The translations under genes were made by a program, and so were the position numbers. Shown in pieces: positions 17,808 to 26,601 of a stretch of DNA of 64,000 bases (the stretch's first letter is position 1; the number at the start of each line of letters is the position of its first letter). The notes under the pieces were generated by a model. The model was given only the letters and a program-made list of their open reading frames with translations, was not told where the DNA came from and searched no databases. The stretch is from Candidatus Thorarchaeota archaeon (GTDB lineage Archaea; Asgardarchaeota; Thorarchaeia; Thorarchaeales; Thorarchaeaceae): positions 1,048,921 to 1,112,920 of the forward strand of contig CP070761.1 in the NCBI GenBank assembly GCA_020348985.1, in the 5' to 3' direction.

Positions 17808-20800
17808 TTAGCTCCCTCCCTGCCTAAGCGGACTTGGCCCCAGTTTTTCAACAACTTCTGTGAGTTTCTTGACCGTCTCTGCGTATATGGGACCTTCACT
17901 TGCGCTTATCTGCGTAAACTGAAGCCTGTCAGTTTCAAGACCCGCTTTCTCGATAATCTTCTTTGCAATCGAGTACCGACGTTCGAAGGTGACATTACCA
18001 TCAACATAATGGCAATCTCCAAAGTGGCATCCCGAAATCCAGACCATGTCCGCCCCCAGTCTGAACGCTTCTAGGATGTGGGTCACGCTGACTCGACCGG
18101 TACACATCACTCTGATATCTCGAACTGTCGTTGGCTGCTGCAATCTCGCTACGCCAGCTGAGTCTGCACCGGCGTAGGTACACCAGTTGCACATTATCGT
18201 AAGAATTCTCAACTGATTGGGGGGGACCTCTTCCAGTGCATTTCGCACTTGGGCCATAATCTGGTCGTCGGTGAAGTGGCGCATTGTGATGGCCCCTGCC
18301 GGGCACCCTGCCGCACACTTACCACAGCCCTGGCACAACACGGCATTGGAAACTGCGTAATCGTGACTACCATCGCCCGGAATGACCTCAATGGCATTGT
18401 AGGCACAGTTGATCTCACATGTTCCACAGCCAACACAGACCTCTGGGTCCACGACAGACACGATAGCCTCTGCTTTCCTAATGCCCTGAATAAGTGGGAT
18501 TAGAGCTCTCATGGCGGCACCTTGACCCTGCACTATGGCCTCTGCTGTAGTCTTGGGTGCGGTTGCGGTTCCTGCTACAAAGACTCCGTCTGTCTGGAAG
18601 TCGACCGGACGAAGCTTAGGATGTGCCTCCATGAAGAATCCTGACATGTTGAGGGAAAGCTTGAACAGCTCAGAGACCTCTTTGTTCTGTTCCCTAGGAA
18701 TCATGGCGGTTGCAAGTACAACATGGTCAACATCCAAAAGGAGCTCAGCACCGAGGACCTGGTCTCTGACTTTGACCGACAATGGTTTCTCTTTCTTTCC
18801 TTTCTTGACTTCGGGAGGCGAGTCACCATCGTATCGGATGAAGACCGCACCTTTTCTTCTGGCATCACCGTACCTATCTTCTCCATCGTAGGACACTCTG
18901 AGGTCTCTGTAAAGGTGGAAGACTCTAGAGTTGGGATTCTTCTCCAATAGCTCTAGTGTATGTGTGACAGCAACAGTACAGCAGATTCCTGAACACCAAG
19001 TCCTTGAACCTTCGAGTGATTCGTCTTCTCTGGAACCTGCGCAGTGAATAATCGCAAAGGTTTGACCGTCCTCGATTCCCTTTCCGTCAGCAATCATGCG
19101 ATTGAAATCAGAGGCAGTTATTACGTTTGGAATCTTCCCCAGACCAAATAGACCCTTTTCCCTAAGCTCTGTTGCACCGGTGGCAACGATAACAACGCCG
19201 ACCTTGAGCTCATGCTTATCTTTTCCTGACTTCACCACAATGTCGAAGTCCCCGATTGCACCTTTGGCCTCGACAACTTCGGAGTTCAACAGCAGCTCGA
19301 TGTTGGGGTACTTCCTGATTCTGCTCTCAAGATCTTTGATAACCTCAGATGTTGATGTCTGGCCAATATTGACGGTACGGAGTTCATGCAAAAATCCCCC
19401 TAGCCAGTTGTCCTTCTCAACCAAGTACACTTTGAAGCCCTTGGCAGCGATTACTTCAGCGGCGGACATTCCGGCTACTCCGGCGCCGATGACAAGAACA
19501 GTGGGCTCAATCTCTGCCACTGCTTCTTCCTGAGGCTCGAGAAGTGCAGAGCGAGCGACCGCCATCTTGACAAGGTCCATTGCCTTCAGAGTGGCTTCGT
19601 CTTTGGCGCTTTGATGAATCCATGAACAATGCTCTCTGATATTGGCCAGCTCGAACAGATACTTGTTGAGACCTGCTTCTTCGATTGTGGCCCTGAACAG
19701 AGGTTCATGAGTCCTAGGAGTGCAAGACGCGACTACGACTCTAGTCAGGCTATGTTCCTGAATTGCGTCCTTTATCACAACCTGTGCGTCGGATGAGCAT
19801 GAGTAGAGGAGATTCTCTGAGTGAACTACGTGAGGAAGACTAGATGCAAATTCTGTAACTTCCCCAACGTCAACGGTGCCTGCAATATTGGTGCCGCAAG
19901 AACAGACGAAAACCCCGATCCTTGGTTCGCCTGTCATCAATTCCAGGTCAGCTTCAGTCAATGCCTCTGTTGAAGTGGACACCTCGGGTGTTGCTATATC
20001 GAGCGCGGCGAGTGCAGCCGCAGCGCTTCCTTGTGCAACGGCGTCAGGAATGTCCTTTGGTCCTTGAACTGCGCCACACATGTGGATTCCGGGAACGCCC
20101 GTCTCTGAGTAGAGAAGGCTGTCTTGAGCTTGAACGAAGCCGTATTCGTCCTCTTTGAGTCCTAGCATATCATAGAGTTCCTTGTTCTTTGACGGAACCA
20201 TGGCAGGACAAAGGACGACGAGATCATAACGGTCCTCTAGGACTTCGTGCCCTTTTGCATCGCTATGTCTGATGATGAGGTCTCTTGTCTTTGGGTCTTC
20301 GAAGATTTCGCTCGGCAGACCCTTCACATAATTGATCGCATACTCGTTTTCACCGCGTACTAGGAACTCCTCAAACCCCTTCCCAAACGCCCTCATGTCA
20401 TTATACAGGATGTCAATCTCAACCTCCGGCGTGTGCTCTTTCGTGATGATTGCCTCTTTAGTAGCATAAGTACAGCAGATTCTAGAGCAGTACGCACAGT
20501 GCGACACGTCACGCGACCCCACACATTGGATAAACGCAATGTGATGCGGCTCTCTTCCTTCGGACGGCCGCATGACTACGCCTCCTGTCGGACCACTCGC
20601 AGAGACCATCCTCTCGTACTCAAGCGCCGACACAACATTGGGAAATCGTCCGAAGCCGTATTCTGGAATTGATGAGGGATCGAGAAGGTCGTAGCCCGTG
20701 GCAACGATGATAGAACCGGCATCAATCACAACAGTCTCATCAGCGATGTCGAATATGATGGCCTCTGCTTTGCAGGTCTTGACACACGTCATGCATTCTA

Positions 20801-21269
20801 TGCAATTGTCCATGTCAATCGTTGCTATGTTTGGGACAGCTTGTGGAAACGGAATGTAAGCTGCTTTTCGCATTTTGAGTCCCATATCATATTCGTTGGG
20901 AACCTCGATTGGACATACTCTCTCACAATCACCGCATCCAGTACACTTCTCTGCATCTACTCTCCGAGTTCGCTTCAGAACCTTGACTTTGAAGTCACCC
21001 TGACTCCCAGAAACTTCAGTGACCTCAGAATATGCCAGAATCTCTATGTTTCGATGGCGTGAACAGTCGACCATCCAAGGACCCTGTATGCACATACTAC
21101 AGTCCAAAGTCGGGAAGGTCTTGTCAAGCTGGGACATATGACCTCCTATTGATGGAAGTCGCTCGACAAGATTCACCTTGACACCCATGTCTGCAAGATC
21201 AAGAGCGGCACGCATTCCAGCTATGCCTGCGCCTATAATGACAACCGGCTTCGTTGCGGATTCTGCCAT
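17808..21269 (-). CDS. Tandem HdrA fused to MvhD-like domain
   Basis: A 1153-residue chain. Order: Rossmann motif (IIGAGIAGM, about 9), ferredoxin clusters (about 108 and 158), HdrA N-terminal-type domain (VCSCGTN, about 456), second Rossmann (VIGAGVAGM, about 591), ferredoxin clusters (about 943 and 981), then an MvhD-like [2Fe-2S] domain from about 1023 with MCNWCTYAG, MCTGRV and GCHFGDCHY. MvhD normally passes electrons from hydrogenase or formate dehydrogenase to HdrA. An upstream frame extends to 21443, but ATG 21269 follows a TATA box and a GGAG site, so the longer start is rejected. The partner enzyme is not in the window. Confidence 0.92.
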   Translation of the reverse strand: MAESATKPVVIIGAGIAGMRAALDLADMGVKVNLVERLPSIGGHMSQLDKTFPTLDCSMCIQGPWMVDCSRHRNIEILAYSEVTEVSGSQGDFKVKVLKRTRRVDAEKCTGCGDCERVCPIEVPNEYDMGLKMRKAAYIPFPQAVPNIATIDMDNCIECMTCVKTCKAEAIIFDIADETVVIDAGSIIVATGYDLLDPSSIPEYGFGRFPNVVSALEYERMVSASGPTGGVVMRPSEGREPHHIAFIQCVGSRDVSHCAYCSRICCTYATKEAIITKEHTPEVEIDILYNDMRAFGKGFEEFLVRGENEYAINYVKGLPSEIFEDPKTRDLIIRHSDAKGHEVLEDRYDLVVLCPAMVPSKNKELYDMLGLKEDEYGFVQAQDSLLYSETGVPGIHMCGAVQGPKDIPDAVAQGSAAAALAALDIATPEVSTSTEALTEADLELMTGEPRIGVFVCSCGTNIAGTVDVGEVTEFASSLPHVVHSENLLYSCSSDAQVVIKDAIQEHSLTRVVVASCTPRTHEPLFRATIEEAGLNKYLFELANIREHCSWIHQSAKDEATLKAMDLVKMAVARSALLEPQEEAVAEIEPTVLVIGAGVAGMSAAEVIAAKGFKVYLVEKDNWLGGFLHELRTVNIGQTSTSEVIKDLESRIRKYPNIELLLNSEVVEAKGAIGDFDIVVKSGKDKHELKVGVVIVATGATELREKGLFGLGKIPNVITASDFNRMIADGKGIEDGQTFAIIHCAGSREDESLEGSRTWCSGICCTVAVTHTLELLEKNPNSRVFHLYRDLRVSYDGEDRYGDARRKGAVFIRYDGDSPPEVKKGKKEKPLSVKVRDQVLGAELLLDVDHVVLATAMIPREQNKEVSELFKLSLNMSGFFMEAHPKLRPVDFQTDGVFVAGTATAPKTTAEAIVQGQGAAMRALIPLIQGIRKAEAIVSVVDPEVCVGCGTCEINCAYNAIEVIPGDGSHDYAVSNAVLCQGCGKCAAGCPAGAITMRHFTDDQIMAQVRNALEEVPPNQLRILTIMCNWCTYAGADSAGVARLQQPTTVRDIRVMCTGRVSVTHILEAFRLGADMVWISGCHFGDCHYVDGNVTFERRYSIAKKIIEKAGLETDRLQFTQISASEGPIYAETVKKLTEVVEKLGPSPLRQGGS

Positions 21270-21312
21270 ACTTCTGCTCACTCCGGGCCAACTCGTCGCT
21301 GACACAAATCGT

Positions 21313-21320
21313 GTGATAAA
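21313..21320 (-). promoter_or_regulatory. TATA box of the HdrA-MvhD/HdrC/HdrB operon
   Basis: On the minus strand the sequence TTTATCAC lies about 47 bases before the ATG at 21269. A start of transcription about 25 bases downstream would leave a leader of roughly 20 bases that still holds the GGAG site. This supports the shorter HdrA start. Prediction from spacing only. Confidence 0.5.
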
Positions 21321-21369
21321 TCGTTTGATGTCACCATAAGCCACGATGTCGCTTAGGCGATAGGATGAA

Positions 21370-21651
21370 TCAGCTCGACAGCTGGGCCTGAAGTCTTCGG
21401 GTTCGGAGTTGGTACAGAATGTCAGCCAACATAATGAGGCCAACTGGAATCATCAGAGTAGGGATCCAAGGATTATACGGGATGGTCACTACTGGGAACA
21501 AGATTATCCCTCCCGCAAGAAACCAGAAAACGAAAGCAACGATACAAAAGATGATTCTGCGTCGGTCATCTATGACAAGCAATCTGCTCAAAACATAGAC
21601 TGCGACAGCAACTCCATAGAGTATTGGGTCATAGGCTATGATAACAGTCAA
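21370..21651 (-). CDS. Small three-helix membrane protein, unknown
   Basis: A 93-residue protein with three predicted membrane segments (about 8-25, 34-54, 62-82) and a basic cytoplasmic C-terminus (YQLRTRRLQAQ). The start is TTG at 21649-21651 with a GGGA element just upstream. It lies upstream of the HdrA operon promoter on the same strand and ends before it. No family is recognised, and its small size leaves some doubt that it is real. Confidence 0.5.
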   Translation of the reverse strand: MTVIIAYDPILYGVAVAVYVLSRLLVIDDRRRIIFCIVAFVFWFLAGGIILFPVVTIPYNPWIPTLMIPVGLIMLADILYQLRTRRLQAQLSS

Positions 21652-21689
21652 TCCCGGCCGCCTTCATTGAGTCCACTTGTATAGTCCTG

Positions 21690-21709
21690 ATATGAACTTC
21701 TTTTCATAT
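21690..21709. repeat. Inverted repeat ATATGAA-N6-TTCATAT
   Basis: Perfect seven-base arms separated by six bases, located about 40 bases upstream of the small membrane protein gene on the minus strand and about 90 bases beyond the end of the TldE gene. It could be an operator or a hairpin. No second copy was noticed in the window. Confidence 0.4.
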
Positions 21710-21797
21710 TAAGCAGATTACACGCATGGTTGACCACAGCATTTTCCGCTGAAATCACTTGATTCATGATGCAAATCCACAATTTGATTGGACCAGT

Positions 21798-23147
21798 CTA
21801 TCCAGATGTAACTCGTACGTTTTCAACTAATATGGTCGGTGAGACTGCCAATTCTGTGACTTCCACGTCTCCTCCAATTCTGACAATTTGTCTGAGAAGA
21901 TCGACCGCATTGATGGAGAATATCGTATTGCTTAGAGGGTGTGCAATCTCACCATTCTCAATAAAGTGACCTTCCATAACAACAGCACTTAGGTCACCAG
22001 AAATACGGTCGGGACGGTCTGCAGAGAATCTGCACAGGACGCCTCTACGAATCTCGGAGATAAGTTCATCCTCCAAACCCTTTCCGGGAGTGACCACAAG
22101 ATTCGTTGAAGAGATACCTGGTTTGTCTCTATACGTATTACGACCTGCGTTGCCGGTGTTGACAACTCCTCCTTTGTTTGCAGTATAAGAATCATGCAAG
22201 TAGCTCTCAAGAACTCCTTTACGGATCAGCGGGGTTTTACTCGAAGGAGTACCCTCTGCATCAAATGGGCATGAGTATATCCCACCCTCTTTAAGACCAT
22301 CATCATATAGCGTCAGTCGATCTGATCCAATTTCGGTTCCTAGATGATCCTGAAGAAAAGACTGCTCACTCTGAACATTCGAGGCTTTCAAGGCTTCAGC
22401 TATGCCCATCTTCAGCAGAAAACCAAACGCTGTGGGAGATAGTACGACTGGCATTGTCCCGCTTTCCATTGGCTTTGCACCGAGCATGCCCACTGATCTC
22501 TCTCCCGCGGTTCGGCCAATCTCTTCCGAATCGATTCCGGAAACTGAGCAGCTGTGTTGCTCATCGAAGCTATTCGCTTGGTCATGACCAGACCTAATGG
22601 TGGCATCGAGCTCGAGACTCACAAGCGATGACCGCGCGAAGCAAGCTATCCCAAGCGAATTCGCTATAGCCCTTGAAGTGTCTGTGATTCGAAGATAGCC
22701 TGCAATCTTGGGGTTTCTTCCTTGTAACACATCTTGACATGCAGAAACAGCTCTGAGAATCAACTGTGATGCATCATCAGAGCTAGTGCTCTCTATCTTT
22801 GTATCGAAGAGTCCACGAATATCTGAGAAATGGTCACTCAGTTCAGGTAGACTCAGAAAGTGTTGATCGGGTGTTGCGACTTTGGCAAGACGAATAGAGG
22901 ATTCAACGGCATTCAGAACATCTTTGCTATCTAGAGTAGTTACGTACGAATACCCAGTCTTTCTGTCCAAGAATGATCTAAGACCACAACCTCGATCGTT
23001 GTTAAGCGAAACGGACCGAACGATGCTGTCTTCAACTGTAATCTCAATTGATTTCCTGAGTTCGACAAACGCTTCCGCCTGGGTCACACCATGCTTTTCT
23101 GCATGTTTGACAGCTAGTTCACCGACATTGAGCAACTCGTCTCTCAT
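21798..23147 (-). CDS. TldE/PmbA-family subunit
   Basis: A 449-residue member of the TldD/TldE superfamily without the HExxxH zinc site, which identifies it as the TldE-type partner. Family features are the N-terminal alpha/beta domain (EAFVELRKSIEITVED) and the C-terminal NTGNAGRNTYRDKPGI region. With TldD it forms a heterodimeric zinc protease of unfolded peptides, best known from microcin processing and CcdA degradation in E. coli. It starts immediately after the tldD stop. Confidence 0.9.
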   Translation of the reverse strand: MRDELLNVGELAVKHAEKHGVTQAEAFVELRKSIEITVEDSIVRSVSLNNDRGCGLRSFLDRKTGYSYVTTLDSKDVLNAVESSIRLAKVATPDQHFLSLPELSDHFSDIRGLFDTKIESTSSDDASQLILRAVSACQDVLQGRNPKIAGYLRITDTSRAIANSLGIACFARSSLVSLELDATIRSGHDQANSFDEQHSCSVSGIDSEEIGRTAGERSVGMLGAKPMESGTMPVVLSPTAFGFLLKMGIAEALKASNVQSEQSFLQDHLGTEIGSDRLTLYDDGLKEGGIYSCPFDAEGTPSSKTPLIRKGVLESYLHDSYTANKGGVVNTGNAGRNTYRDKPGISSTNLVVTPGKGLEDELISEIRRGVLCRFSADRPDRISGDLSAVVMEGHFIENGEIAHPLSNTIFSINAVDLLRQIVRIGGDVEVTELAVSPTILVENVRVTSG

Positions 23148-24536
23148 CTAAGCCCCTCCAACATTCATTTCCCGCAAACGTAGAGGAGGTCCGCCTGAAG
23201 TATCTGGAACATGCTGGGCGCTTTTACCGCAGGTCCCTGAATACAAATCTACGTCATTGCCGACAGCATCAATCTTCGAAAGGGTGTCTAGGTGCAGTCC
23301 CACCATTGACGCCCCATGAATCATTTGGCCAAGTTCACCATTCTCGATTTCATAGCCATGTGTAGACCTGAACATGAACTGCCCCTTGTCAGAAAGGGTA
23401 TAACCACCCCCGACGCCGCACATCAACAGCCCAGTTTTCATGTCCGATATCATTTCGTCAAGGGTCCAATTGCCTGGTTCTACCAACGTAACGCCCATTC
23501 TAGGGATTGGTTCGTACATAAAGGACTGAGACCTAGCGGCACCATTTGGCACCATGTCTAGTTGAGAAGAAGTGCCAAGTGTGTGGAGAAGCTCGTTCAG
23601 GATTCCCTTTTTGATGAGAACGCGTTTCTTTGATTTTGTCCCCTCCCAGTCGTACTCAAAAGATCCTCGCAGACCCTTTCTTGTTGGATCATCGATGATA
23701 GTGATGTCCTCAATGCCAAGTCTTTGCTGGAATTTGTCTATGAAGACCGAGCCCTTCGATGTCCAGTTGTCAGCTTCACAAGCATGGCCAAATGCTTCGT
23801 GTGCAAGGACACCAGTAAGATCAGGATCAATTATGATGTCCTGGACACCTCCTTTCGACTGCCTGGATTCCAAGAGCTTTGCTGCTAGAGAGGGTGCCTT
23901 TTGGGCTGATTCGAATGCGGCATCTCCAGAGACCACCTCGTATCCACCACTACCACCTAGGACGTCGAAGCCCCTGTGAGAACGGGCGCCCTTTCTCGCA
24001 ATTGCGAAAACCTTCAACTGAGGCAATGAGAGACTCATTGCAACCTCTGTGCCGAACGAATTGGCAACAAACACGTCAACAGTCTGTTCGTCATATGTTG
24101 TACGTGCCCTCACTATTGATTCATCAGTTGTGCTTGAGGTTTCATTCAGTTCCTTGAGAAAACCTACCTTCTCCTCCATTGATACTTCTCTCAAAGATGT
24201 CACAGTGGGATGGCTTGCTTTACCAGTAAATGTCGGTCCCTGCAACTCGAACTGATCTTTGACAGTCTTCGATGTCATTCTAGCAACTTGTGTCACCAAT
24301 TTCCCGGCCTCAACCATTCCTCCGATTGTTAGGTCAGATGTTTGGGAGAAAGCCCAAGCGCCACCAAGAAAGGCCCTAAGTCCTGCGCCTCTGATAAGAG
24401 CACTTGACGCCTCCTTGACTTCACCATCAATCACCTCCAATCTGACTAACCTAGTTCTTTCGATCCTGATATCCGCGAATTCTGCACCTTCGTCCAATAT
24501 TGTCTTGATGGCTTGAGTCGAGAGTTCTTCGTTCAT
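23148..24536 (-). CDS. TldD-family zinc metalloprotease subunit
   Basis: Carries HEAFGH (about residue 245), the HExxxH zinc motif of TldD proteases, with a downstream cysteine-containing segment (LLMCGVGGGYTLSDKGQF) that supplies the third ligand in the family. The length of 462 is usual. The ATG overlaps the stop of the upstream regulator gene (ATGA), so regulator, tldD and tldE form an operon. The natural substrate in archaea is unknown. Confidence 0.93.
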   Translation of the reverse strand: MNEELSTQAIKTILDEGAEFADIRIERTRLVRLEVIDGEVKEASSALIRGAGLRAFLGGAWAFSQTSDLTIGGMVEAGKLVTQVARMTSKTVKDQFELQGPTFTGKASHPTVTSLREVSMEEKVGFLKELNETSSTTDESIVRARTTYDEQTVDVFVANSFGTEVAMSLSLPQLKVFAIARKGARSHRGFDVLGGSGGYEVVSGDAAFESAQKAPSLAAKLLESRQSKGGVQDIIIDPDLTGVLAHEAFGHACEADNWTSKGSVFIDKFQQRLGIEDITIIDDPTRKGLRGSFEYDWEGTKSKKRVLIKKGILNELLHTLGTSSQLDMVPNGAARSQSFMYEPIPRMGVTLVEPGNWTLDEMISDMKTGLLMCGVGGGYTLSDKGQFMFRSTHGYEIENGELGQMIHGASMVGLHLDTLSKIDAVGNDVDLYSGTCGKSAQHVPDTSGGPPLRLREMNVGGA

Positions 24537-25276
24537 TGAGGAGCCTCCACGTTTTCAAAGAGAATGTCTCTGATTCGTTTGAAGGACTTCAGGTATTCAC
24601 TATCACCCACAGAGTATGCGTTTAGCAGCCAATGATACATGGCAGTAACATCGGGGTCCGTAACGTCCTCTCTGACCATGTTTGCGATTTTCGTTCTCCA
24701 CTTGTCTTGCATGAGTTCGATTCCTACTCTGAGTTCAATCAGTTCCTTTACCTTGTCGGAGGGGATATCAAGGTTGAATGATTTGAGGGTGCGCTGGATT
24801 TGTTCAGTTTCCCGCTTACGAAGAAAATCTGCCCCAAGATTCGGGGTTTCCATAGTTATGACATACTGCTTCGCAGCTCTTCGATAATAGTCGGTTGTCC
24901 TCTTGCCGGTTTTGAGAGTCCCATACCTAATAATGAAACCCTCTTCAATCATCTTGGGCAAATGATGGTTAACCTGATTCCTCGAAAGCTCCATGATGTC
25001 TATGTGCTCTTCTGACATCTTCACAATCTCAGTGATTGAAAGGATATTGCGCAGCACAGATGTACGCTCCAACGTCTTTTCGCCAGACTCCTTGTCTACG
25101 GACTGTAGAGTTATTCTGTCCGGAACGCCTCGACTCAGTATCCGTATTATTGCGCGCCTCGCAGGATGGTCGAGTTCAATGGCCTTCTGTGGATCTGTCA
25201 GAAACATGGCCTGTTTTTGGTCCTTCTTTCCTTCATCTGTAACTAAGATTCCCGAGATGCCGTCGCCGAGACTCAT
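24533..25276 (-). CDS. Winged-helix (ArsR-like) transcription regulator
   Basis: About 247 residues. The N-terminal half has an HTH region: LDHPARRAIIRILSRG, an inserted loop (about 60-85), then HIDIMELSRNQVNHHLPKM as the recognition helix, and a wing (GFIIRYGTLKTGKRTTDYY). The C-terminal half is helical with no recognised ligand fold. The frame opens at 25348, but ATG 25274-25276 lies downstream of the predicted transcription start and has AGGTCGG before it. It heads the tldD-tldE operon. Two palindromes at its promoter suggest that it represses itself. Confidence 0.8.
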   Translation of the reverse strand: MSLGDGISGILVTDEGKKDQKQAMFLTDPQKAIELDHPARRAIIRILSRGVPDRITLQSVDKESGEKTLERTSVLRNILSITEIVKMSEEHIDIMELSRNQVNHHLPKMIEEGFIIRYGTLKTGKRTTDYYRRAAKQYVITMETPNLGADFLRKRETEQIQRTLKSFNLDIPSDKVKELIELRVGIELMQDKWRTKIANMVREDVTDPDVTAMYHWLLNAYSVGDSEYLKSFKRIRDILFENVEAPQ

Positions 25277-25306
25277 TTCATCAAAACCGACCTGATAGAC
25301 GATTTG

Positions 25307-25324
25307 TGTTTGGTATAACAAACA
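25307..25324. promoter_or_regulatory. Palindromic operator 1 (TGTTTG-N6-CAAACA)
   Basis: The sequence TGTTTGGTATAACAAACA has perfect six-base arms around a six-base centre. It covers the position where transcription of the regulator gene should begin, judged from the TATA box about 26 bases upstream. A protein bound here would block initiation. Confidence 0.7.
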
Positions 25325-25329
25325 GTAAT

Positions 25330-25347
25330 TGTTTGTTGCTACAAACA
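25330..25347. promoter_or_regulatory. Palindromic operator 2 (TGTTTG-N6-CAAACA)
   Basis: The sequence TGTTTGTTGCTACAAACA has the same arms as operator 1 with a different centre. Its centre lies 23 bases from that of operator 1, about two helical turns, so two dimers could bind side by side on nearly the same face. It lies against the TATA box. Confidence 0.7.
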
Positions 25348-25354
25348 TATAAAG
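25346..25354 (-). promoter_or_regulatory. TATA box of the regulator-tldD-tldE operon
   Basis: On the minus strand the sequence reads CTTTATATG. Transcription would begin near 25324, leaving a leader of almost 50 bases before ATG 25276. It overlaps operator 2 by two bases. Confidence 0.6.
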
Positions 25355-25405
25355 GTTGACAATAGCGCTCTCAATATCTTCTGATCGAGACAGAACTTCT
25401 GGTAA

Positions 25406-25633
25406 TCAATCAGACCGGATTATGTCTGGCGGTCGAGGAAGCAGTGTTCGATCTATTCTGATGACTCTCACTGGGCATTGGAACTCGCAAGCTGTACAAT
25501 CAATACAGTTTCCGGGATTTGCCAGCTCGGCTTTCTTGGCTTCTTTGTCTATTCGCCACACCCCTCTAGGACAAACGAGAATGCAGTCTTCGCAGCCAAC
25601 ACATGCATCATAATCGTATGTTATCACAATCAT
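25406..25633 (-). CDS. HgcB-like two-cluster ferredoxin
   Basis: A 75-residue ferredoxin with CVGCEDCILVCP (about 11) and CIDCTACEFQCP (about 43), each able to hold a [4Fe-4S] cluster. It begins five bases after the HgcA-like gene, the arrangement of hgcA-hgcB in mercury methylators, where HgcB donates electrons to the corrinoid of HgcA. Unlike canonical HgcB it has no cysteine after the second cluster; the tail is RTLLPRPPDIIRSD. Electron donor to its neighbour is the likely role. By sequence alone it could be an ordinary ferredoxin. Confidence 0.8.
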   Translation of the reverse strand: MIVITYDYDACVGCEDCILVCPRGVWRIDKEAKKAELANPGNCIDCTACEFQCPVRVIRIDRTLLPRPPDIIRSD

Positions 25634-25638
25634 CGACC

Positions 25639-26601
25639 TCAGACAAGCCCTCCGGGAAAGTAGAAGCCCAATGCAAAGATGGCGATCAGCAGTATGAGTC
25701 CCACAATGATGTCGCGCTCCATCTGGACCTCACCCATGAACGGCGTAGCACCACCCCAATTGAAACCCACGAAGATAGACAGTCCCAGAATAGTAAGGCC
25801 AGTTGTGTCTAGCCAGACCAGTGGGGCCATGTAGAATACGACGACCACGACCTTCCATAAGAACAGTGAAAGAACTCCCGTTATGGTACCCTTAACCAAA
25901 CCGGATGTTGTGGGCATCATCGGGTCCGCTATTGACATGAAAGTGCCAAATGCGTATGCGGCAAGCAAGAGAAGAATTAGATTCGAAGACCAAAAGCCAA
26001 ACCAATCGAGAAGGGGACCTCCGAAGAGAGATAACACCCAGAATATTGGAGTCATCATGAGGAACATAGCAGTCTCAAAAACCAGATGTCTAAGGTTCTC
26101 TTCAAGACGGCTACGAAGTTCAAAGGTCACCAAGCTCTGCTCTGCAGACTTCTTGAAACCGTTCCCAATGAATTCACCAACATCATCTATGTCAACAGGC
26201 CCAAACACTGCATCCCAGCCATTGTCCTTCAATTCAGGTTTGGAAACTGCACTGGCAATTAGCTGTGGTAAGATGAGCATTCTGTGGTTGACTGCTTCAG
26301 CAAGTTTGAATTCGTCAATTGCATCTAGGACTGAGGCTGTGTTCACATGTCCGCCTCTACTGCCGCACCACACGTTGATTCCTCTTCCGTCGACCACTAG
26401 TAGATGGCATCTAATGCCTTGTCTCTCGATTGAGTCCATCACACGACTTACAGTAAGATAGTAGTTGACCGTGACAAGCACCGGAGACTCCTCGTTTGGT
26501 TCATTGAATGAATAGAGCCCAGTCGGGTATTCAATGGCCAGGACAGGCCACATCATCTGGCCACCCAGAACACACGCATAGTATTTTGCTCCTTTACTCA
26601 T
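25639..26601 (-). CDS. HgcA-like corrinoid membrane protein
   Basis: Architecture of HgcA: an N-terminal cobamide-binding domain of the CFeSP gamma type (about 15-165) and five C-terminal membrane helices (about 173-193, 203-223, 236-260, 264-282, 297-316). Family-like segments are EYPTGLYSFNEPNEESPVLV, the cap-helix motif INVWC with Cys79 as likely lower cobalt ligand, HRMLILPQL, and GFNWGGATPF in the membrane part. In HgcA the motif is normally NVWCAAGK; here NVWCGSRG. The ATG overlaps the methyltransferase stop upstream, and an HgcB-like ferredoxin follows. It likely transfers a methyl group from a corrinoid, but mercury need not be the acceptor. Confidence 0.85.
   Translation of the reverse strand: MSKGAKYYACVLGGQMMWPVLAIEYPTGLYSFNEPNEESPVLVTVNYYLTVSRVMDSIERQGIRCHLLVVDGRGINVWCGSRGGHVNTASVLDAIDEFKLAEAVNHRMLILPQLIASAVSKPELKDNGWDAVFGPVDIDDVGEFIGNGFKKSAEQSLVTFELRSRLEENLRHLVFETAMFLMMTPIFWVLSLFGGPLLDWFGFWSSNLILLLLAAYAFGTFMSIADPMMPTTSGLVKGTITGVLSLFLWKVVVVVFYMAPLVWLDTTGLTILGLSIFVGFNWGGATPFMGEVQMERDIIVGLILLIAIFALGFYFPGGLV

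Noticed and set aside
17808..21443. Longer N-terminus for the HdrA-MvhD fusion
   Set aside because: The extra 58 residues overlap the promoter and another gene, show no domain, and the TATA box lies inside that stretch.
25639..26601. CFeSP gamma subunit (CdhD) of the acetyl-CoA pathway
   Set aside because: The N-terminal domain is related, but five C-terminal membrane helices, the GFNWGGATPF segment and the lack of a TIM-barrel partner domain fit HgcA instead.
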